Positions 10,295 through 23,083 are shown, counted from the first letter of the stretch. The stretch: DNA of 64,000 nucleotides from Artocarpus heterophyllus (GCA_025403435.1 JAJQZP010000246.1:62001-126000), one strand, 5' to 3'. The notes: a model not told the origin generated them from the letters alone. Translations and numbers: made by a program.

Positions 10295-11215
10295 ATTTAT
10301 AATTTAGTGTGGTCGTTGTGAAGATGAGCAGTAAGCCGAGCATTGGTAGAATTATGCAAACATTTTTTGTACATTTTGAATGACTTGGTCAATAAAAATG
10401 AACAATTACGATTTAATGATAAAAATGTGTAAAAAAAATAACTAGGATTCCTAGCCATTTATGACAAAAGCATCTTACATGAAACATGGTCACAAGTCAT
10501 GGCTTAAACCCTAGACACCTTTATGTGTTCATAATCTACGAGCATTATCATGTAGTACCATGATGCAAAGATTTGTAATCTCTAATCCTAAACTATAGAC
10601 CATAATTTATTTGCTTAGAGAAAAGACATAAAGTTCGGTAGTAGAACCCCATTTCCTTCATAAACAAGGACACAAGGTGGCTTGTGTTAGAAGTGTATTA
10701 CCTAAGCATTGAGTTGGGATGGTTAGGGATTAGTTCCCTGAATTGATTGCACACTGAACCTGATTTGAACAAGTATTTCCTCCAACCTAGACGACGACCA
10801 TGGCTTTCCTCTTGGGAAGAACTGCTATTGCAATTATTTTAGTGGGCATACTTTATCCAATAGAATGATGTTGATACATGCATGAGGTTAGCTAGGCTTC
10901 ATTTTGTTTAGGTCTTAATTGTGATTGCCCTCAATTATGAAAACTTGATTTATCCATTAATCATTAGTGCAAAAGAGTGTTATCATATAACGTAGGTTGA
11001 AGACACATCCAGTAGGATTGAAGGCATTACCTTCAGATGTCGTGAAAATCTTACATTTGCTTAGGACTTTGTTTTCTTACAAAGCTAACAATTTTTACTA
11101 TTTTTCAATCGGCTTAGAACCAACAAAGTAAAAATATTCAAAAAAAAGTTAACTATTAGCTCCACATGGCACTGTTTTTAGCAACAAAATCCAGCATATA
11201 TAGGAGATAATTAGT
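10295..11215. other. Intergenic sequence between solo LTR and Gypsy element
   Basis: AT-rich, with no open frame above background and no recognised repeat. Its right edge ends in TTAGT (11211-11215), the left target duplication of the Gypsy element. Confidence 0.5.
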
Positions 11216-12010
11216 TGTAACACCAGAAGATTTAATTAGAAATAATTGGTGTTAAGATGGTCGATTAGTATGCTTTAATGTAAACTTGAACTTAATTTAA
11301 GTATTTTGTAATATTTAAAATTTATTCCATCTTGATTATTTCTATGTGTTATTTTGAATTTTGAAACAAAACAATTTATCAAATACCCAATGCTTCCCAA
11401 CTGCCAAACGTTGTTTTGGTAACATGGTTTTGCTTCTCTCACTTTTCTATTTATTCCTTCTCACTCTCATTCTCCCCCACGTTCTCTCTCTCTTCCTTCC
11501 CTCTCTCCCACGCTGCTCTCTCTCCTCTCCTCCTCTTGCTTTGATTTCAAAAATTTTGAGTTTGAGGCTTGATTCTCAACTGGATTGGGAGGTGAGGAAT
11601 ACGATTTGGACTCCACAAACATAATTTTTGAGCTTTGATTCGAGGTTTGTTTTCTTAAATCTCAAACTTTTAAATTTTGTCCCAAATCTTTCAATCTCTT
11701 TCAAATGTTGTGATTTGAGTTTTTTGAGCTTAGAAAACCTCTAATCTAAGTTGGTACGACTGAGATCATTCAGAATCTAGACTTGATTTCATGAGATTTG
11801 AATTAAATCAAGTTTTTCCCTTTTCCTCCATTTTTTGATTTTTTTAAAAATTCTTATAAAAATCTTGTTTGAATGTGTTTAAATGTGTCCTACTATGTTT
11901 GTTGATCATCTATGATCATTATATATGCTCTGAGACTTGAAAAAATAGGTTTTAATTTGATTTTGGGCTTAAGGAGGCCGAGAATCGAAGCCTCGGACCT
12001 CCTATGATTT

Positions 12011-12189
12011 TCGAGTTCAGTAGGCCAAACTCGGTGTTCGGTAGGCCGGATTCATAGGTTCGGCAGGTCGGATTCATCTGGTCGGCAGGCCAAACCTAGG
12101 AAAGTTTGGCAGGCCAATCTTGGTTGGTCGGCAGGCCGGATTTGGAGTTTGACAGGCTGGACCAGGGGTTCCGGCAGGCTGACCAAACC
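12011..12189 (+). repeat. Degenerate GGCAGGCC sub-repeats in the 5' LTR
   Basis: Eight variants of a ~20-bp unit centred on (T/C)AGGCC, AGGTC or AGGCT with TTCGG/GTCGG spacers. The equivalent zone in the 3' LTR (18675-18784) has only five. Confidence 0.8.
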
Positions 12190-12986
12190 TTGAGAAAAAT
12201 GACCTTTTTGTCTGTTTTTCACTGTTTCAGATCTAGATCAAGATTCCAACCTTATAAAATGGTTTTGTGAGTACTAAAAGCATGCTAAAACACCATGAGA
12301 TAGCTTATGGATGTAGAATACCTTTAACTAGAAATTGATAAACTTAGTTTCTATTTAAGGTTATTTGTGGTTCCATGGAGCTCACATATAGCTGGTCGGG
12401 ACTACGGTGTCGTACATTGATACGGATATCGAAGTAGGACTTCTAACCCTTCTTTTTGGTAGCCATGTTTTGAAAAGGGGTTTGGCCATAAAGCCCTTAT
12501 ATGTTTTCAAGAAATAAAGTTTACCACTTATTTTCATTATTGGCTAAATAATGGATGATGACAATGAATGTAATGAGAACATTCGGTAAAAAGAAAAATG
12601 ATAATTATGTGACATCGGGTGTGTCAATTGGTACCGTCCACAATGATAAAATAGAGCATGATGCCATATACAAGATCGGGTCGTGGGAAGTGCAACCTTG
12701 GGAGTAAGTCCCGAAACCCAGCTGGGCCACTTCGGTGGTGATACATATGGCTTTACCTATAACCTACTAATGAAATTGTCTATGGATGAATAAGGGATTA
12801 ATTCGGTGTGAATAAATTTAATGAGTTCTAATTTATTATATGCTTATTTATTTGCTCCATGTTGTGGCTTTTGCTTAATATGATATATATATATATATAT
12901 AATTATATTTATATTTATGTTTAAATTTAATATTTTTAAGATTTAGTACTATTGAGCCATTCACTCATCTTTTCTTGTTTTAAATT

Positions 12987-13000
12987 CCCCCCCCCCCCCC
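12987..13000. repeat. C14 homopolymer in the 5' LTR
   Basis: Fourteen consecutive C just before TTCTAGGTG. The same site in the 3' LTR has grown to 44 C. Confidence 0.9.
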
Positions 13001-13368
13001 TTCTAGGTGTGATTCAGCTTAGGGAGACTGAAGAACTAGGAAGGAAACTGCAAGGCTAGAGTATTATCCTCTAGGGTATCTATAACAAGGCATCTAATAT
13101 TTCATTTTATTTATATTTTCTTGGACTGTGGTTATGTACCTTATATTGCTAGTACCAAGTGTGCACATCAAAGTGGGTCTGGTGGGGCCCAGTGGTATTT
13201 GTTTATTTAATGTTTTCTTTTTACTTTGTTTGCTTCCGTGTATTTGACGATTTCACATATTTATAATAATTTCTTAATGTCTTTTATGATGGTGATTCTT
13301 GCAAAAATTCAATTTATTTAATTTAATTATCTGCCACGTCACCTTCTGGATTTAGGGGCGTGACAAAT

Positions 13369-13380
13369 TGGTATCAAAGC
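13369..13380 (+). other. Primer-binding site (initiator tRNA-Met)
   Basis: TGGTATCAAAGC, one mismatch from the common plant PBS TGGTATCAGAGC, three bases inside the 5' LTR. It primes minus-strand DNA synthesis. Confidence 0.85.
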
Positions 13381-13470
13381 CCTAGGTTTATGAACCTTGG
13401 GAATTGTGCACACTTGAGTACGGCAATAAAAAACCACTAATAGTCCAATTTTGTTTTCAAAATTAAGGGA

Positions 13471-14130
13471 ATGGCACCAAGACGTCATCCAGCAGCTACA
13501 GATGCGAATCTTGAAGATGAGGAACGCCTGATGGGAGCCATGTTCATCGCCTTTCGGCAGATGGCAGCAAGGGCTAGGCCTAAGGATTCTGAGGTAAGTC
13601 ACCGACATGCGTACTTTAAGGAGTTATATCACACGTCTATTCTGACTTTTGATGAGAATAGGATCAAAAGGTTATTGAGTTTTGTCAATTAGAGCAGGGT
13701 GATATGACGGTCCAGGAATATGAGGCTAAGTTTAATGAGTTAGCTAAGTTTGCTCCATCTGCTGTGGCTTCTGAGCAGGAGAAATGCATCAAGTTCCAGG
13801 ACAGGCTTAAGGCATCTATCCGACGGCAAGTGGTGGCCTTACGACTTTAGAATTTTAATGAGTTGGTATCTTCAGTTATTTCTGTAGAAAGTGAACATAT
13901 CCTTTATAGTGAAAATCGAGTAAGGACGTCAGGAGGGCCCTAGAGGAGTAATCCAAGAAATAGTAGTAGCCGCCAAGCCTGAGCGAAGAACCAGCAAGGA
14001 AATTCTAGCAGTGGGAGTGGTAGTTCATCAAGCAGTAGGCGTAGTAACCCTTACAGCTTTCATTGTCATTTTTGCCAGCAGCTAGGACATATTAAGAGAA
14101 ACTGCCCAATCAGGAACGCTTGACAGGTAT
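13471..14130 (+). pseudogene. gag of the Gypsy element, broken
   Basis: Starts MAPRRHPAATDANLEDEERL. The capsid part continues with GDMTVQEYEAKFNELAKFAP in another frame after about 13660, so a frameshift separates them. Stops follow at about 13848 and 13942. A CCHC zinc knuckle, C-x2-C-x4-H-x4-C (CHFCQQLGHIKRNC), lies at 14064-14104. In an intact element this protein forms the virus-like particle and packages RNA. Confidence 0.85.
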
Positions 14131-14429
14131 TCCAAGCTGGAGAGAGTCGTAGTTTCAAGGTCAGCCTTCAGTTCCTTCACAGTAATCTCCTCAACTGCCT
14201 TTTTATCAGTCCGCACCATAGCAGATGCAGTACCCGACACAAGGGCATCAACAACAAGGTTTCCAGTGGAACATTCCATAGTATCGAACGCCAAGTAAGC
14301 CAGTGTGCAATCGCCTCCATCGCAGTAGTATCGACCAACAAATCCAGGACCCAGTAATGCCAACAAGGGAAAAGGGAAGTCTCTAGCCCAAATCCACACC
14401 ATGACATCAGGGAGCACAGACGCTCAAGC

Positions 14430-17400
14430 CAGTCATGCTGTAGTTGATGGTATGATTTTAGTTTCTTAGTCCTTAGCTCATGCTCTATTTGATACTGGTG
14501 CCACTCATTCCCTCATCTCGAGTTCTTTGGTACATGCCTTGGGTTTAGAAATAGAAGAATTTAATGAGCCCTTGATGATTTCTTCACCTTTGGGGCGGGT
14601 GTGTGTAAACTATATATGTAAATCCTGCAAGATAATGATTGAGGGGGAGACTCTAAAGAGTGATTTGATTGTAATCCCCATGAAATCCTATAATGTAATC
14701 TTAGGAATGGACTGGTTGTCTAGATATAATGCTTTAGTTGATTGTCAACTTAGAAGAGTAACCCTAGTGTCTGATAGGGGAACGATGATCACTTACCAGG
14801 GTGGTAATGATTGGGTGATGAGTGAGCGACTTATGAAACTGTGCCTTAGAGGACGGAGGAATTTGGCTTGTTATGCGCTTCTCTTGGATCTTAGGGAAGA
14901 GTCTAGTGCAATAAGGGAGGACGTAACGATACCAATGGTTGATGAATCTGGCGATGTCTTCCCCGATGTGTTGCCAGAATTACCGCAGCATCGAGAGATT
15001 GAGTTCAGCATTGAGTTGTTTCCCGAGACCACTCCGATCTCTATAGCATCGTATCAAATGGCGTCGGCAAAAATGAAAGAGCTTAGAGCACAACTCCAGG
15101 AATTAGCAGATAAGGGATATATTCGAAACAGTACGTTATCATGGGGCACACCTGTTTTGTTTGCCAAAAAGTATGACAGTACTTTTCGGTTGTGTATTGA
15201 TTATCGACAGCTAAATAGGGTCACTGTGAAGAATAAGTATCTACTACCCAGGATCGACGAGTTGTTTGACCAATTAGGAGGTTCCCGATATTTCTCAAAG
15301 ATTGACTTGCGATCCGGATACCACCAGCTTAGGATTAGGGAGAAGGATATTCCTAAGACTGCCTTCAGGACTCGGTATGGGCACTTTGAGTTTCTGGTTA
15401 TGCCGTTTGGATTGACGAATGCTCCTGCAGCTTTCATGGACTTGATAAATAGAATTTTCAGGCCTTATTTGGACTAGTTTGTGATTGTGTTTATTGATGA
15501 CATATTGATCTATTCCAAGACCTAGGAGGAGCACAAACAACAACTTAGGATCGTGCTTCAAATTCTACGAGAAACACCAGCTGTATGCCAAAAATGAAAA
15601 GTGTGAGTTCTAGTTAACTGAGGTTAAGTTTTTAGGACACATCATCTCGGAGTAGGGCATTTCAGTAGATCCATCCAAGATTAAGGCTATAGTATAGTAG
15701 GAGCGACCAAGGAATGTGACTAAAATTCATAGCTTTTTAGGACTTGTCGGGTATTATAGGAAGTTCATGAAGGATTTTTCTAAGATAACGGCTCCATTGC
15801 CAAGGTTGATTAGGAAAAATGCCAGGTTTGAATACGATGAGGACTGTGAATATGCTTTCCAAGAGTTAAAGGATCGGTTGACTACAGCTCCTATATTGAT
15901 TATTTCGAGCAGTGACAAACCTTACGAGGTCTACACCGATGCATCAGGACAAGGACTCGGGTGCGTGTTGATGCAGCATGGACGGGTTGTAGCTTATGGA
16001 TCGTGACAATTAAGGCCTCATGAACAAAACTATCCCACTCACGATTTAGAGCTTGCAGCAATGATTTATGCTTTGAAGATTTAGAGATGCTACTTGTATG
16101 GGGCAACTTTTCAGGTTTTCTCGGATCATAAGAGCTTGAGGTATTTGTTCACATAGAGGGATTTGAATATGAGGCAGCGAAGGTGGATGGACTATATGGA
16201 AGATTATGATTTTACATTGCAGTATCATCCAGGTAAGGCCAACGTAGTCGCTGATGTGCTTAGCAGGAAGACTTTGGGATCTTTCGCATATTTAGCACTC
16301 GAGGATTGGAGAAGAGACGCCACAGTGAGTGAGTATGGGTTGCAGTACTACGATGGTGGCGATTAGGTTTCGAGGTACAATATGGAATCGACTCCGGCTC
16401 TCGTTCAGATGATAAAGCAGAACCAATGGCAGGACCAACATCTTTAGGGAATATGGAAATGGATCCGAAATAGAGAGCAGTTCGAGGAATGGAAGATTCA
16501 TACAGATGGGTCGTTATACTTCAGGGATCGCCTAACAGTGCTAGTGATTGAGGACGTGACGAAAGCCGTGATGGACGAAGCTCATAGATCTTAGTTTGCT
16601 ATTCATCCGGGAAGCACAAAGATGTATCGCGATTTGAAGAGGCAGTATTGGTAGAGAGGCATGAAGAAGGATGTCCAAGAGTACGTGACTAAGTGCGCGA
16701 CTTGTCTCCAGGTGAAGTTCGAGCATTAGATGGCTGTTGGTCAACTTCAGCCACTTCCCATTCTGGGGTGGAAATGGGAGCATATCACGATGGATTTCCT
16801 CACCAGATTACCAAGGACGGAGCAAAGACCTGATGCGATTTGGGTTGTCGTTGACAGGTTGACGAAGTTAACGCATTTCATCCCTTTTAGATCGACGTGT
16901 TCGAGACGTGTTCTGGGAAAGCTGTATTTGCAGAATATAGTGAGGTTGCACGGAGTTCCTTTGTCCATCACTTCTGATAGAGACACTCGGTTTAATGCCA
17001 AGTATTGGAGGAGTTTTCAAGAGGCTTTGGGCACAAACTTGAATTTTAGCAAAGCCTTTCATCCCCAGACCGACGGGCAGTCTGAGCGGGTTATTCAGAT
17101 CCTTGAGGACATGCTATATGCGTGCGTCTTAGATTTTGGCGGGAATTGGAAGAAATATCTACATTTAGCAGAATTTGCATACAATAATAGTTATCAGGTG
17201 AGTATCGGGATGGCACCATTCGAAGCACTTTACGAGTGCCCGTGTCGTTTGCCAGTATGTTGGGCAGAGCCAGAAGATAGAGTTATACTTGGACCCGATG
17301 AGATTCGTGATAGTAACGAGAAACTCACTATGATCGGTTGAGGGCTACCTAGAGTAGGCAAAAGAGCTACGTGGATAGGAGACGTCGGCCTTTGCAGTTC

Positions 17401-17825
17401 AAGGTAGGGGATTTTGTTCTTCTTAAGGTTTCACCGTGTAAAGGCATAACACGTTTCGGTGTAAGTGGAAAACTTGCACCGAGGTATATCGGACCATTTA
17501 AGATTACTCAGCGTATAGGTGTGGTCGCTTATTGCATTGATCTCCCTCTCGAGCTTTCTCATGTTCATGATGTGTTTCATGTGACGATGCTTTGAAAATG
17601 TTCGCCCGAACCAAACAAGATTATCTCATTTCATGATGTGCAGGTTCAAAAAGACACGGCTTACGAGGAGGTACCGGTTCAAATTATTGATCGAAAAGTG
17701 ATAAGCTTGCGACGTCGTTAAATACCCCTAGTGAAAGTCATGTGGCAGCATCACGGAGCTGATAAAGCGACTTAGGAATTAGAGTCTACTATGAGAGAGT
17801 TGTACCCTCATTTGTTCTTTTTTTA
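14430..17825 (+). pseudogene. pol of the Gypsy element: protease, RT, RNase H, integrase, chromodomain
   Basis: The protease has the active site [10 protein letters not shown] (about 14485-14515) and [11 protein letters not shown] shows [29 protein letters not shown] and the FIDD catalytic box (about 15490-15501), with a stop directly before FVIVFIDD (15475-15477). RNase H has YTDASGQGLGC and FSDHKSL. Integrase has the zinc-binding segment around CATCLQVK, then MDFLTRLP, SDRDTRF and HPQTDGQSERV (the DDE triad), and ends in GPF and VFHVTML. A chromodomain-like tail follows. The longest intact pieces are 14527-15477 and 16730-17341. More than ten in-frame stops, mostly TAG in place of Gln or Trp, show it is dead. 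Confidence 0.93.
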
Positions 17826-17860
17826 ATTTGACTTCTAATTTCGGGGATGAAATTTCCTTT

Positions 17861-17873
17861 AGGGGTGGAAAGT
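17861..17873 (+). other. Polypurine tract of the Gypsy element
   Basis: AGGGGTGGAAAGT directly before the 3' LTR; it primes plus-strand synthesis. Confidence 0.8.
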
Positions 17874-19482
17874 TGTAACACCTAGAAGATTTAATTAGGG
17901 ATAAATGGTGTTAAGATGGTGGATTAGTATGCTTTAATGTAAACTTGAACTTAATTTAAGTATTTTGTAATATTTTAAATTCATTCCATCTTGATTATTT
18001 CTATGTGTTATTTTGAATTTTGAAACAAAACAATTTGTCAAATGCTCAATGCGTCCCAACTGCCAAACCTTGTGCTGGGAACATAGTTTTGCTTCTCTCA
18101 CTTTTCTATTTATTTCCTTCTCACTCTCACTCTCCCTCACGTTCTCTCTCTCTTCCTTCCCTCTCTCCTACGCTGCTCTCTCTCTCCTCTCCTCCTCTTG
18201 CGTTGATTTCAAAAATTTTGAGTTTGAGGCTTGATTCTCAGTTGGATTGGGAGGTGAGGAACACGATTTGAACTCCACAAATGTGATTTTTGAGCTTTGA
18301 TTTGAGGTTTGTTTCCTTAAATTTGAAACTTTTAAATTCTATCTCAAATCTTTCAATCTCTTTCACATGTTGTGATTTGAGTTTCTTGAGCTTAGAAAAC
18401 CTCTAATCTAAGTTGGTAGGACTGAGATCATTCAAAATCTAGACTTGATTTCATGAGATTTGAATTAAATCAAGTTTTTTCCTTTTTCTCCATTTTTAGA
18501 TTTTCTTCAAAACTCCTATGAAAATCTTGTTTGAATGTGTTTAAATGTGTCCTACTATGTTTGTTTATCATCTATGATCATTATATATGCTTTGGGACTT
18601 GGAAAAATAAGTTTTAATTTGATTTTGGGCTTGGGGAGGCCGAGAATAGAAGCCTCAGACCTCTCATGATTTTCCAGTTCGACAGGCCAGATTCATCTGG
18701 TCAGCAAGCTGAACCTGGGAAAGTTCGATAGGCCAATCCTGGTTGATCGGCAGCCTGGACCAAGGGTTCCGGCAGGCTAACCGAATCTTGAGAACAATGA
18801 CATTTTTGTATGTTTTTCATTGTTTCAAACCTAGATCAAGATTTCGACCTTATAAAATAGTTTTGTGAGTACTAAAAGCATACTAAAACACCATGAGATA
18901 ACTTAGGGATGTAGAGTACCTTTAGCTAGAAATTGATAAACTTAGTTTCTATTGAAGGTTGTTCATAGTTCTGTGGAGCTAACATATAGCGGGTCGGGAC
19001 TGTGATGTTGAACATTGGTACGGATATCGAGGTAAGATTTTTAACCCTTCTCCTTGGTAGCCACATTTTGAAAAAGGGGTTTGGCCAGAAAGCCTTTATA
19101 TGTTTTCAAAAAATGAAGTTTACTACTTATTTTCATTATTGGCTAAATAATGGATAACGGTAATGAATGTAATGAGAACATTCAATAAAAAGAAACATGA
19201 TAATGATGTGACATCGGGCATATCGGTTGGTATCGTCTGGAATGATAAAATAGAGCATGATGCCATGTAAAGAGATCGAGTCGTGGGAAGCGCGATCTTG
19301 GGGGTAGGTCTCGAAACCCAACTAGGCCACTTCAGTGGTGATACATATGGCTTTGCCTATAACCTAATAATGAAATTGTCTATGGATGAATAAGGGATTA
19401 ATCTCGTGTGAATAAATTTAATGAGTTCTAATTTATTATCAGTTTATTAATTTGCTCCATGTTGTGGCTTTTGCTTAAAATG

Positions 19483-19524
<42 letters not shown>

Positions 19525-19592
19525 GTTTAAATTCAATATTTTTAAGATTTAGTACTACTGAGCCATTCGCTCACCTTTTCTTATTTTAAATT

Positions 19593-19639
<47 letters not shown>

Positions 19640-20009
19640 TTTTTTTCTAGGTGGGAGTCAGTTTAAACAAACTGAAGAACTAGGAAGGAAACTGCAAGGC
19701 TAGTATATTATCCTCTAGGGTATCTATAATAAGGCATGTAATATTTTAGTTTATTTATATTTTCTTGGACTATGGTTATGTGCCTTATATTGCTAGTACC
19801 AAGTGTATGCATCAAAGTTGGTCCGTGGGCCCCAATGGAATTTGTTTATTTAATATTTTCTTTTCACTTCATTCGCTTCCGTATATTTGACGATTTCACA
19901 TTTTTATAGTCACTTCTTAATGTCTTTTATGATGGTGATTCTTGCAAAAATTCAATTTATTTAATTTAATTAATCCACCACGTCACCTCCCGGATTTTGG
20001 GGAGTGACG
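17874..20009 (+). repeat. 3' LTR of the Gypsy element
   Basis: Begins TGTAACACCTAGAAG and ends GGGGAGTGACG, where CA is expected. It is homologous to the 5' LTR throughout but has fewer GGCAGGCC units, a longer TA run (about 19485-19520) and a C44 run. Confidence 0.93.
19596..19639. repeat. C44 homopolymer in the 3' LTR
   Basis: Forty-four consecutive C followed by seven T. The true length in the genome is uncertain because such runs are hard to read. Confidence 0.8.
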
Positions 20010-23000
20010 TTATTTGATTTACATACGCAATGAACCAATTTTATTTTTGGATTGGTTAATTTGTAAACTCCGTCTAATAAGAATAGAATAACTTTTTCAT
20101 AGGCGTAGGTATAGAAGAGATCTGATTGAGAAAGTACGTAAAATGTTATTCAGCCTCAAAAAGAAATCCCAAATTGATCAATTTCATATATTACATATCT
20201 TACTAGCAAAGGCATAAGAAACATAGCTTAACATAGTCTTGGGCCAACACTTTGGGCATTATGTATTGTAGCATAGGCATATTAGGGGTAAGGTTATCGC
20301 CTTTTGCTGCTCACATTATTTTAGTAAGAGGCCATATATTATAAGCACGTAATTAACTCTAATTACTCCAGAGAAACACATTCAACACAAACTGACTCCC
20401 GCTTAGCCTCGTTCTCATTCTCCTCCTTGGCACCTCCTAGTTCCTCCATCAGGTTCATTATCCTTTTCATGAGAAACTACATGTTTGCACCAGGCTCTCA
20501 ATGGCAAAGCACTTGATATGAGAGTGGGCAGCTCTATGGCAACAAACATTCTTAGGCAGCACTCAAACTCGTTTAGATTTTCAAGAAACTTCACATTTTA
20601 CGCACATCTATGACAACACGGGTAGAAAGATGGCGACGATAAGTCTTGATTGCTAAGTCAGATTTCGCCTTTGATTTGCTTGAGGTTTTAGGGAATGGTG
20701 CTTCCAACATAGATCTAGGCGAGGTATTGGGGGATGGTGATTGCAATGAGCTGGAATTGCTCTGCTCGGGTGAGGAAACATGCTCAGTTTCTATCATTAT
20801 GATGTTTAGTGGAAACAAGTTTATTAGTCGCAACATTGATTTTGTCTGGTTCTATTTGCTGACTTTTAGAGTATTGGATTGAGAAAATTGTTACTCTTAT
20901 TGACTTATAGAATTCCTTTACATAGGAATTGTCATGCTATGATAAATCTGATATGTGGTGCCAAAATCTGTGTACATTTTGCTTGCCTCTAATCATTCTA
21001 ATATCCTTGACCAATCTATCAGTGAGCATATGGAATACGCTTTTTATTGAAATTTGCACTTGCACCTAAGCAGCCAAATTCCCAATGATAGATTTGGAAT
21101 GATACTTGTGTCAGTGACTATGGTAATATGTAGAGTTTTCCTATAGAACATAGGTCGGCGGTACTGGAAACATAACATGTCTGCTGATCTCTCAATGATA
21201 TTGTGTTATCTCCATGAGATGGAGAAAAAGTCCAAGAAGTCCTTGTTATTATGACACACGGTTGGCGGGTTGGAAAGGGGGTTTAGTTTGAACATGTCCT
21301 TTGACTTGAGCAAATTGGTTTTCGGCATAAAAAACCATTGAAATAGAGGAAGAATATTAAAGTTTCTAGTTTATATGATAAATTATTTTAGTCCCATGTT
21401 TATTGCAGTAAGCCACCAAAAAAGAGGACTTCTCTGAAACTGATTGAAGGAAATCCCCTTCTTTCTATGGTCACTATGTAACATGCGCATTTGGTGTTTG
21501 ATAATTTGGTGTCATACCAACCATGCAATCTATTTACCAAATGGTTTTCTCATCGGACCTTGCCGTCACATCGGAACACCAATTTGGACCCCAACATTGA
21601 TGAAGCCCTACCACAAGATGTACAATTAGGAATAGTTACGGTTTGAAGTGGGAAACTATGCTCGTCGATTCTCAAACTTGAGACAACCTATCACTCACGT
21701 TGGTTACAAGGATTGCAATATATGGCTGAAATCCTTGCCCACAAAAAAGGGGGGAAACCTCAATCTCTTTGAAGGTTATCAACATAGATGCTTTTATGTT
21801 TGGGAGTGAAATTTTGGTGACTGGAACAAGAGAAGACGCAGAGATTTCCTTGCCTTTTCAAAAGATTAAACACAAATTTAATTCCCAAATTAATGAACTC
21901 AATGTTCCCAAGCTGTTTGCCCAAAGCACTAGGTCATATATTTCCTTATTTGGCCTGCTTTTTCAATGATTTCAATAGTAGACAAGGTAACTATATAACA
22001 GTTACCAAGACATGAAGATATTGAAATTTTAATTTAGGGTGAATTATTCTAGAGGTTTCCAATCTTTTTAAATAGATACGATGTAGTTCTCATCTTTTTT
22101 TAATAATTGAATTGGATCTAATCTTTTAATTTAAGTACAAAATGACCGATTTAACAGGTCAAACATTCAATTTTAAATATAAAACAGTTTTGAACATTAT
22201 TTTTTTAATCAAAATTACTAAATTATTCTTCAAAATAATTTTTAAAATTTAGTATATATAAACCTTACAATTGATAAATTCAAAAATAATCAACAAAATT
22301 AAACAAATTCTTTTTTTTTTTTTGCTGCGTTACTAGACTATAAAAAAAATGCTAAAAAAGGGTTGAAAACTTCATCAATGTAGGCCACCATCAATCTGGG
22401 CAAGAGGAGACCCAAAGCCTCATCAATGGACGAGCCTAGCCTTGTCATCGCCTTTGCGTAGAGCATGAGATTGCATTGAAGATGATCGAGCTCGAGCTTT
22501 GTGTCCAGATCTGGAATGGAGGAGCGTGAAGCTTATGTCAAAGACTATCGTGGGTCGCAAAGATATTTATGAATTAAGCCCAGCATGCGGCCTGTGCCCC
22601 CGGCAAGCTGATGGTGTTTTTGAGGGAAGATCTTGCCCCTGTTTGGGCTTTAATGGCTAAAATTGACTCTGATGGAGGCTTTATAGGAGGAGCCACAATC
22701 TTAAGTGGGATTTAGAGCTGATTCTAAAGAAGAGCATGAGGAAAAGAAAAGGATTTTTTTTTTTTTTTTAGTTTAGGATTTTATTTCTAGTTTTAGATCT
22801 AGATTTTATTTTTAATAAATCAAAGCTTTTAGAGATCACAAAATAAGAGAGGAGGAGGAGAAGAAGAAGAACTTAGAAGATTGTGATAACTCTATAATGG
22901 GTTTTTTCTTCCTATTTTCATCTTTTTATTTGTATGATTTGTAAATGATGAATGATTGATTTTTGCTTGTTTAAATTTAGTTATGGAATAGTTGTTTTCT

Positions 23001-23083
23001 AGAGCTTTGATTTTGCCTAATTATGAAATGTTGATTTATTTTTAATGGTTTTCATGATTTATTTGTTTTTTGTTACACTTAAG
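20010..23083. other. Gene-poor stretch with decayed coding-like remnants
   Basis: An 81-residue minus-strand frame at 20591-20836 is Ser/Pro-rich, and a second minus-strand frame at about 20420-20590 reads on from it after a shift; together they look like the C-terminal half of a broken gene I cannot name. Short plus-strand frames (21444-21629, 21769-21969) have no family signature. From 22020 on the sequence is very AT-rich, with a T-run near 22311-22323. Nothing intact is present. Confidence 0.4.

Larger units (their letters stand above)
11216..13365 (+). repeat. 5' LTR of the Gypsy element
   Basis: Begins TGTAACACCAGAAG and ends GGGGCGTGACA, with the PBS starting three bases later. It contains a CT-rich tract (about 11440-11535), a GGCAGGCC sub-repeat zone, a short TA run and a C14 run. 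The small open frame at 11361-11624 is chance. Confidence 0.93.
11216..20009 (+). mobile_element. Full-length decayed Ty3/Gypsy chromovirus (Tekay/Del-like), ~8.8 kb
   Basis: Two LTRs (11216-13365 and 17874-20009) flank an internal region with the order PBS, gag, protease, RT, RNase H, integrase, chromodomain and PPT, diagnostic for Ty3/Gypsy. The end of the polyprotein carries a chromodomain-like segment (IPLVKVMW ... ELES ... YPHLF), which places it among chromoviruses, most like Tekay/Del. The flanks are TTAGT (11211-11215) and TTATT (20010-20014), a target duplication with one mismatch. Many stops and frameshifts make it non-autonomous. By eye the first ~220 bp of the two LTRs differ at about fifteen positions, so the insertion is not recent. 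Confidence 0.95.

Noticed and set aside
11361..11624. Open frame repeated at 18020-18271
   Set aside because: Both lie in the LTR and start in the CT-rich tract; they recur only because the LTRs are copies.
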